From: an uncultured Gammaproteobacteria bacterium
GTDB lineage: Bacteria; Pseudomonadota; Gammaproteobacteria; Pseudomonadales; Porticoccaceae
DNA: 40,346 nt
NCBI GenBank assembly: GCA_913060555.1
Contig: CAJXRS010000014.1
Location: 1-40,346, forward strand
Direction: 5' to 3'
Part shown: positions 34,704 through 40,346 of the stretch, piece after piece
How the letters are laid out: each line of letters begins with the position of its first letter
Position numbering within the stretch: position 1 is the first letter of the stretch
The notes under the pieces: generated by a model
Database searches by the model: none
Seen by the model: only the letters and a program-made list of their open reading frames with translations
Told to the model about the DNA's origin: nothing
Position numbers and translations under genes: made by a program

Positions 34704-36460
34704 TCCGCAGATCACCCCGCCCGCAGCGCGCGATCGCCTATTGGCGGTACCTGGCAGTGGTCGCCGGGCTGGTGGCGCTGCCCGTGCTGGCGCTGTGGCA
34801 GGCCGCCAGCCTGCAGGTGCTGGAAGGCGGCGAGCGCGGCGCGCGCTTTCTGCAGAATCAGGGCGACGCCCGCACCCAGCGCGCGCTGCCCATCCCCGCT
34901 TACCGGGGGTTGATCACTGATCGCCGCGGCGAGCCGCTGGCGGTCAGCACCCCGGTGGTGACCCTCTGGGCCGATCCCCGCACCCTGCCCGGGGATCGCG
35001 AGTCGCTGGCACCGCTGGCGCGCGAGCTCGGCGTTTCGGTGGAGCGCATCCAGCAGCTGCTGGCCGCCAACGCCGAGCGCGAGTTCATGTTCCTGGCGCG
35101 GCAATGGAATCCCGGCGACGCTGCCAGGGTGCTCGACCTGGACATCCCGGGAGTCCATGCCCGCGATGAGTTCAAGCGCTATTACCCGGCCGGCGAGGTG
35201 ACCGCGCAACTGGTCGGCTTCACCAACATCGACGACCGCGGCCAGGAGGGCATGGAGCTGGCCTACGACCACTGGCTGGCCGGCGCACCCGGTGAGCGGC
35301 GGGTGATCCGCGATCGCAAGGGCCGGGTGATCAAGGACATCGAACTGGTGCGCAGCGAAAAGCCGGGCAACGATCTGGCGCTGTCGATCGATCTGCGCCT
35401 GCAGTATCTCGCCTACCGGGAACTGCGCGCGGCCCTGGAGCAGCATCGGGCGGCGGCCGGCACGGTGGTGATGCTGGATGTGCATACCGGGGAAGTGCTG
35501 GCCATGGTCAGCCAACCCTCGTTCAACCCCAATGATCGCGGCCGCATCGACAACGGCGCGTTGCGCAACCGTGCGCTCACCGACCAGCTGGAACCCGGTT
35601 CGACCATGAAGCCGTTCACCATGGTGGCGGCCCTGGAGAGCGGCCGCTACCGGCCCGATACCCCCATCGACACCGCGCCCGGCTGGATTCACTTCGGCCG
35701 CAAGACCTATCGCGATCACCGCAACTACGGTCTGCTGGACCTCACCGGCGTGCTCGCCAAGTCGAGCCAGGTGGGTACCACCAAGGTGGCCATGACCCTG
35801 GAGCCGGAACAGATTCGCAATGTCTTCGAGCGCGTGGGCCTCGGCCAGGCGTTGGGCACGGGTTTCCCCGGCGAGAACACCGGCAGTCTGCCGGTGCGGC
35901 GCAAGTGGGCGCTGAGCGAGCACGCCGCGCTGGCGTTCGGCTACGGGATTACCACAACCCCCCTGCAACTGGCCGCCGCCTACGCGGTGCTTGCCAACAG
36001 CGGCCTCCGCCAGCCGGTTTCGCTGCTGCGTCGCAGCCCGGGCGAGACCGCCAAGGCCGAGCGGCGCCAGGTGATCGCTCCGCAGATCGCCGCCCAGGTG
36101 CGCACCATGATGAAGGCGGTGGTCGAGCGCGGCACCGCCACCCGCGCCGCCATCCCGGTGTACGCCGCGGCCGGCAAGACGGGCACCACTCATAAGGTCG
36201 GCCCCGGTGGTTATCAGGACCACCGCTATGTGGCCCTGTTTGCGGGCATGGCGCCGGCGGAGGCGCCGGAGCTGGTCACCGTGGTGGTGATCGACGATCC
36301 CCGCGCCGAGGGTTACTTCGGCGGCCTGGCGGCGGCGCCGGTGTTCGCGGCGGTGACCTCCGGCGCCCTGCGGCTGTTCGCGGTGCAGCCGCCGGGCGCG
36401 CCGCAGCGGATCGCCGGCGATGCCAGTCCCGCGGAGCCGGTCGGGGGAGGTGCCGGGTGA
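34700..36460 (+). CDS. ftsI: Septal peptidoglycan transpeptidase FtsI (PBP3)
   Basis: FtsI crosslinks septal peptidoglycan with FtsW. The 586-residue class B penicillin-binding protein has a membrane helix at about 14-36 and a pedestal domain with IPAYRGLITDRRGEPLAVS and RYYPAGEVTAQLVGF. The transpeptidase domain has Ser301 and Lys304 in EPGSTMKPFT, the second motif Ser355-Ser356-Gln357 (KSSQVG) and the third motif KTGTT from Lys493. The second motif is SSQ where SxN is standard (SSN in E. coli), a notable change. The ATG overlaps the ftsL stop. The C-terminus ends in a Gly/Pro-rich tail and its stop overlaps the murE start. Confidence 0.96.
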   Translation: MIRRSPRPQRAIAYWRYLAVVAGLVALPVLALWQAASLQVLEGGERGARFLQNQGDARTQRALPIPAYRGLITDRRGEPLAVSTPVVTLWADPRTLPGDRESLAPLARELGVSVERIQQLLAANAEREFMFLARQWNPGDAARVLDLDIPGVHARDEFKRYYPAGEVTAQLVGFTNIDDRGQEGMELAYDHWLAGAPGERRVIRDRKGRVIKDIELVRSEKPGNDLALSIDLRLQYLAYRELRAALEQHRAAAGTVVMLDVHTGEVLAMVSQPSFNPNDRGRIDNGALRNRALTDQLEPGSTMKPFTMVAALESGRYRPDTPIDTAPGWIHFGRKTYRDHRNYGLLDLTGVLAKSSQVGTTKVAMTLEPEQIRNVFERVGLGQALGTGFPGENTGSLPVRRKWALSEHAALAFGYGITTTPLQLAAAYAVLANSGLRQPVSLLRRSPGETAKAERRQVIAPQIAAQVRTMMKAVVERGTATRAAIPVYAAAGKTGTTHKVGPGGYQDHRYVALFAGMAPAEAPELVTVVVIDDPRAEGYFGGLAAAPVFAAVTSGALRLFAVQPPGAPQRIAGDASPAEPVGGGAG

Positions 36461-37956
36461 TGGCCGCCGAACACCAGCCGGGCATCCGCCTCGCCGAGCT
36501 GGTCACCGAGATCGCGGTGCCGGCGTCCGGCGCCGGCCTGCGGGTGAGCGGTCTCGCGCTCGACAGCCGCACGGTGCGCCCGGGCGACCTGTTCTTCGCA
36601 CTGCGCGGGCAGCGTCACGACGGCCGGGAGTTTCTCGCCGCCGCCGCCGCAGCCGGCGCTGTGGCGGCGCTGGTCGACACTGCGGCACCGGCGCCGGGCG
36701 CGCCATTGCCGGTGTTCGAGGTGGCGGAACTGGCGCAGCGGATCAGCGCCATCGCCGGCCGCTTTTACGGCGAGCCCAGCCATGCGCTTGCGGTGACCGG
36801 CATTACCGGCACCAACGGCAAGACCACCTGCTGCCAGTTGCTGGCCCAGTTGTTCACCGCTCTGGAAGCGCCCGCCGGGGTGATCGGCACCCTGGGTGCC
36901 GGCCTGCTCGGTGCCGCGCCGCAGGATACGGGCTTCACCACCCCCGATGCCGTCGCCACCCAGCGCCTGCTCGCCGAACTGCGCGCCGCCGGCGCGCGCC
37001 GGGTGGCCATGGAAGTGTCCTCCCACAGCCTGGCGCAGGGCCGGGTGGCGGCGGTGCGCTTGCACACCGCACTGTTCACCAACCTGAGCCGGGACCACCT
37101 CGATTACCACGCGAACATGGACGCCTACCGCGAGACCAAGGCGCGCCTCTTCCGCCAGCCGGAACTCCGGGTCGCGGTTGTCAACCTGGACGACCCGGCC
37201 GGTCGCGTCATGGCCGCCGCACTGCCGGCGAAGGTGCGGCGCCTGGGTTACTCCGCGCGCGGCGCCGGCGCCGAACTGCGCGTCGTGCGGGCGGACCTGG
37301 GTCCGGCCGGTGTGCGCGCCCGGATCGCCACCCCCTGGGGCGCGGGCGAGCTGGTCAGCCCACTGCCCGGGGCGTTCAATCTCGCCAATCTGCTGGCGGT
37401 CATCGCCGCGGCCTGCGGCCAGGGCTTCGCGCTCGACGCGGTATTGGCCGCGGTGCCGCGGTTGCGCGCCGCGCCCGGGCGCATGCAGGAGGTGGGCGGC
37501 GGCCCGCCCAGGGTGATGGTCGACTACGCCCATACCCCGGATGCCCTGCAGCAGGCGCTGGCGGCCTTGCGTCCGGTTACCCAGGGGCGGCTGTGGTGCG
37601 TTTTCGGTTGTGGCGGCGAGCGCGATCGGGGCAAGCGCCCGCAGATGGGCGCGATTGCCGCGCAGGATGCCGATCGACTGGTGCTGACCAGCGACAACCC
37701 GCGTGGCGAGGATCCACAGGAGATTCTCGCCGAGATCCTCGCCGGCCTGCCCGCGCGGCAGCGCGATGCAGTGGCGGTCATGGCTGACCGCCGCCAGGCC
37801 ATCGAACACGCCATCGCCGCCGCCGGTCCCGAAGACTGTGTGCTGATCGCCGGGAAGGGACACGAGACCTGGCAGGAGATCCGCGGGGTGCGCTGGCCGT
37901 TCGACGACGCTGCGGTCGCGCGCGCCGCGCTCGCTGTCCGGGAGGCGGGCCGATGA
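36457..37956 (+). CDS. murE: UDP-MurNAc-L-Ala-D-Glu:meso-diaminopimelate ligase
   Basis: MurE adds the third stem-peptide residue in cytoplasmic peptidoglycan precursor synthesis. The 499-residue Mur ligase has the N-terminal uracil-binding domain (SGLALDSRTVRPGDLFFALRG), the P-loop GITGTNGKTT (116-124) and SSHSLAQGRV. YHANMDAYRETKARLF carries the carbamylated-lysine position, and VDYAHTPDALQQAL follows. DNPR at 413-416 is the meso-diaminopimelate specificity motif, so the wall should be DAP type. Start is GTG at 36457 overlapping the ftsI stop, or ATG at 36460; GGGGGAGG lies upstream of both. It overlaps murF by 4 bases. Confidence 0.96.
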   Translation: MMAAEHQPGIRLAELVTEIAVPASGAGLRVSGLALDSRTVRPGDLFFALRGQRHDGREFLAAAAAAGAVAALVDTAAPAPGAPLPVFEVAELAQRISAIAGRFYGEPSHALAVTGITGTNGKTTCCQLLAQLFTALEAPAGVIGTLGAGLLGAAPQDTGFTTPDAVATQRLLAELRAAGARRVAMEVSSHSLAQGRVAAVRLHTALFTNLSRDHLDYHANMDAYRETKARLFRQPELRVAVVNLDDPAGRVMAAALPAKVRRLGYSARGAGAELRVVRADLGPAGVRARIATPWGAGELVSPLPGAFNLANLLAVIAAACGQGFALDAVLAAVPRLRAAPGRMQEVGGGPPRVMVDYAHTPDALQQALAALRPVTQGRLWCVFGCGGERDRGKRPQMGAIAAQDADRLVLTSDNPRGEDPQEILAEILAGLPARQRDAVAVMADRRQAIEHAIAAAGPEDCVLIAGKGHETWQEIRGVRWPFDDAAVARAALAVREAGR

Positions 37957-39341
37957 CGATTCGTCCCCTGACCCTTTCGGAGGCCGCGGGCGCCTTCGGC
38001 GGTACCCTGCTCTATCCGGATTGCCGGTTTCGCCGGGTATCCACCGACACCCGGCGGCTGCGCCCGGGCGAGCTGTTCGTGGCGCTGCGCGGCGCGCACT
38101 TCGACGCCCACGACTTTCTGCCCGAGGCCGCGCGCCAGGCCTGTGGCCTGGTGGTCGAGCGCGCCGACAAGGCGTTGCTGCTGCCGCAATGGGTGGTGCC
38201 GGACACCACGCGGGCGCTGGGCGAGTTGGCCACCCTGGCCCACGCGCAGTTCAGCGGCCCGGTCATTGGCATCACCGGCAGCAGTGGCAAGACCACCGTC
38301 AAGGAGATGACCGCGGCCATTCTCCGCGGCCTGGCCCCGGTGCTGGCCAGCCGCGGCAATTTCAACAACCACATCGGTTTGCCGCTGACCCTGTTGTCCG
38401 GCGAGCCCGAACAGCGCTTCGCGGTGCTGGAAATGGGTGCCAGCGGTGCCGGCGAGATTGCCTACCTGGCGGAAATCGCGCGCCCCTCGGTGGCGGTGGT
38501 GACCAATGTGCTGCCCGCCCACATCCAGGGTTTCGGATCCCTGGACGGGGTGGCGCGCGGCAAGGGAGAAATCTATCGGGCGCTGGGTCCGCGCGGCACC
38601 GCGGTGTTCAACCTCGACCTCGAGGCCCGCTGGCTGGAGTCGTGGCGGGCCAATCTGCCCTGCCTGGAGTCGATCAGCTTTGCGGTCGACGATCCCGCCG
38701 CCGAGGTCACCGCCGCCGATCTGCGCCTCGACGCCGAGGGCCGCGCCAGCTTTCTGCTGCGCGCGCCGGCGGGGGAGGTGCCGGTCAGCCTGCAGCTACC
38801 TGGCCGCCACAATGTCACCAACGCCCTGGCCGCGGCAGCCTGTGCGCTGGCCGCCGGCGCCGACCTGGCGGCGATCGCCGCCGGGCTGCGCGCGGTACTG
38901 CCGGCGTCGGGTCGCATGCAGGTGCGCCGCGGCGCCCGCGGCGCGCGCCTCATTGACGACAGCTACAACGCCAATCCGGGCTCGGTGCGTGTCGCCATCG
39001 AGACGCTCGCCACCTATGGGGGCCGGCGTCTGCTGGTGTTGGGAGACATGGCCGAACTGGGCGCCGATGCCGCCGCGCAGCACCGCGAGATCGGGAGTTA
39101 TGCCCGCCAGTTGGGCATCGAGGGGCTCTGTGTCTGGGGTCCCCTGAGTGCGCTGGCGGCGGAGAGTTTCGGCGCCGGCGCCGAAGTGTTCGCCGACAAG
39201 GAGGCCCTGGGGCGGGCGTTGCTCGCCCGGCTCGACGCCGACACCACGGTACTGATCAAGGGTTCCCGCTCCGCGGGGATGGAAGACATCGTCCGCATGC
39301 TCGACGGGGGGAATGCGCGCCATGCTGCTCTGGCTGACTGA
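37953..39341 (+). CDS. murF: UDP-MurNAc-tripeptide:D-Ala-D-Ala ligase
   Basis: MurF adds D-alanyl-D-alanine to complete the UDP-MurNAc-pentapeptide, using D-Ala that depends on Alr (21953). The 462-residue ligase shows [27 protein letters not shown], the P-loop [14 protein letters not shown] (from residue 106), [16 protein letters not shown] and [31 protein letters not shown] and [19 protein letters not shown] close the central and C-terminal domains. The ATG at 37953 overlaps the murE stop by 4 bases. The 3' end overlaps the start of mraY by 20 bases. Confidence 0.96.
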   Translation: MTIRPLTLSEAAGAFGGTLLYPDCRFRRVSTDTRRLRPGELFVALRGAHFDAHDFLPEAARQACGLVVERADKALLLPQWVVPDTTRALGELATLAHAQFSGPVIGITGSSGKTTVKEMTAAILRGLAPVLASRGNFNNHIGLPLTLLSGEPEQRFAVLEMGASGAGEIAYLAEIARPSVAVVTNVLPAHIQGFGSLDGVARGKGEIYRALGPRGTAVFNLDLEARWLESWRANLPCLESISFAVDDPAAEVTAADLRLDAEGRASFLLRAPAGEVPVSLQLPGRHNVTNALAAAACALAAGADLAAIAAGLRAVLPASGRMQVRRGARGARLIDDSYNANPGSVRVAIETLATYGGRRLLVLGDMAELGADAAAQHREIGSYARQLGIEGLCVWGPLSALAAESFGAGAEVFADKEALGRALLARLDADTTVLIKGSRSAGMEDIVRMLDGGNARHAALAD

Positions 39342-40299
39342 TTACCTGACGCAGTACTACAGCGGCTTCGCCGTGTTCGACTACCTGACGCTGCGCGCCA
39401 TCATGGGCGTGCTGACCGCGCTGGGCATGTCGCTGCTGTTGGGCCCGGGCTTGATCCGCCGGCTCAACGCCCTGCAGATCGGCCAGGCGGTGCGCGATGA
39501 TGGGCCGCGCTCCCATCTCAGCAAGACCGGCACTCCGACCATGGGCGGTGCTCTCATCCTGCTCGCCATCTTCGTCAGCACCCTGCTGTGGTCGGATCTG
39601 GGCAACCGCTATGTCTGGGTGGTGTTGCTGGTGACCCTGGCGTTCGGCGCCATCGGCTGGGTGGACGACTACCGCAAGGTGGTGGCGCGCAATTCCCGCG
39701 GGCTGCCGGCGCGCTGGAAGTATCTGTGGCAGTCGCTGGCGGGGTTGGCCGCGGCCATCTTCCTGTACGCGACCGCCGACGTCCCGGCTGCCACCGAACT
39801 GATCGTGCCCTTCTTCAAGAACGTCAACTGGGCGATGGGCTGGGGCTTCGTACTGCTCGCCTATTTCGTGATCGTCGGCACCAGCAACGCGGTCAACCTC
39901 ACCGATGGCCTGGACGGCCTCGCCATCATGCCGACAGTGCTGGTCGGCGGCGCCCTGGGCGTGTTCGCGTACCTGGTGGGCCACGCGGAGTTCTCTCGCT
40001 ACCTGCACATTCCCTTCATTCCGGGCGCCGGCGAACTGGCGGTGTTCTGCGCGGGCCTGGCCGGCGCCGGCCTGGGTTTTCTCTGGTTCAACGCCTACCC
40101 GGCACAGGTCTTCATGGGCGATGTCGGCGCTCTGGCGCTGGGTGCCGCGCTCGGGGTGATCGCGGTGATCGTCCGCCACGAGATCGTGCTCTTCATCATG
40201 GGCGGCATCTTCGTGCTGGAGACGGTGTCGGTAATGCTCCAGGTGGCCTCCTACAAGCTTACCGGCAAGCGCATCTTTCGCATGGCGCCCATCCATCAC
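39322..40299 (+). CDS. mraY: Phospho-MurNAc-pentapeptide transferase (3' truncated)
   Basis: MraY transfers phospho-MurNAc-pentapeptide to undecaprenyl phosphate to form lipid I at the inner membrane. About 326 of the usual 360 residues are present. Signatures are [11 protein letters not shown], the catalytic VDDYRK pair, [33 protein letters not shown] and finally IFRMAPIHH, cut just inside the HHH motif. I start at ATG 39322 ([16 protein letters not shown], aligned with E. coli) with GGGGGGAA 9 bases upstream; the ATG at 39313 lies directly on that site. The end is imposed by adapter sequence, and the following LSLIHI peptide is not MraY. Confidence 0.95.
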
Positions 40300-40346
40300 C
40301 TGTCTCTTATACACATCTGACGCTGCCGACGAATAGAGAGGTGTAG
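40300..40346. other. Nextera adapter, i5 index and P5 flank (artefact)
   Basis: CTGTCTCTTATACACATCT followed by GACGCTGCCGACGA is the reverse complement of the Nextera read-1 adapter. Next comes ATAGAGAG, matching the reverse complement of an Illumina i5 index (CTCTCTAT), and then GTGTAG, the start of the P5 flank. The read ran through its insert and the assembler kept it. The C at 40300 could be genomic. Confidence 0.97.

Overview
The window is a high-GC stretch of chromosome from a gammaproteobacterium, almost certainly a metagenome or draft-genome contig. Both ends carry leftover Nextera (Tn5) library adapter, so the biological sequence runs only from about 26 to 40299, and the first gene (argA) and last gene (mraY) are cut by the contig ends. 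The lineage call rests on gene order. ilvD-folA-thyA-lgt-HAD, birA-coaX-SPOR, lpoA-yraN-diaA-dolP divergent from rsmI, and rnpB-mraZ-rsmH-ftsL-ftsI-murE-murF-mraY are blocks I know from Pseudomonas, E. coli and relatives. MurE carries the DNPR motif expected for meso-diaminopimelate peptidoglycan. I cannot place the genus; several CoA-linked catabolic genes between the housekeeping blocks suggest an environmental aerobe.

Layout. 26-1641: 3' end of argA, a small ABM-domain monooxygenase and a SAM methyltransferase. 1883-7943: a racemase-type CoA-transferase family III protein and ilvD on +, then a minus-strand run HAD phosphatase > lgt > thyA > folA. 8095-12108: one 1337-residue membrane protein of unknown function. 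I read it as a tandem duplication of a unit made of a periplasmic beta-rich domain followed by a membrane bundle; this is the main novelty of the window. 12189-16861: an SDR dehydrogenase, then a tightly overlapped TauE/SafE permease > birA > coaX > SPOR run, then a cold-shock gene with its own promoter, long leader and terminator. 16993-23669: prfC, a divergent amidohydrolase, glutaryl-CoA dehydrogenase, alanine racemase and an FtsN-like SPOR protein.

23843-23902 is a perfect 7-bp tandem repeat. 23967-29243 (minus) is the envelope block lpoA > yraN > diaA > dolP with acetoacetyl-CoA synthetase appended. rsmI and tesB follow on +, then an array of five successive hairpins (31079-31223), a phosphotriesterase-family hydrolase (minus) and the RNase P RNA gene. 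32932-40299 is the start of the division and cell-wall (dcw/mra) cluster. It has a recognisable promoter and a MraZ-type operator of 10-bp-spaced GTGGG repeats.

Themes. Cell-envelope building (lgt, alr, lpoA, diaA-dolP, SPOR proteins, mra cluster) and cofactor or nucleotide supply (folA, thyA, birA, coaX) form the conserved backbone. The inserted genes (AMACR-like racemase, MFE-2-like SDR, glutaryl-CoA dehydrogenase, acetoacetyl-CoA synthetase, TesB thioesterase) act on acyl-CoAs and may support branched-chain, aromatic or sterol-like substrate breakdown. That link is inference. I saw no CRISPR array, insertion sequence, phage gene or tRNA.
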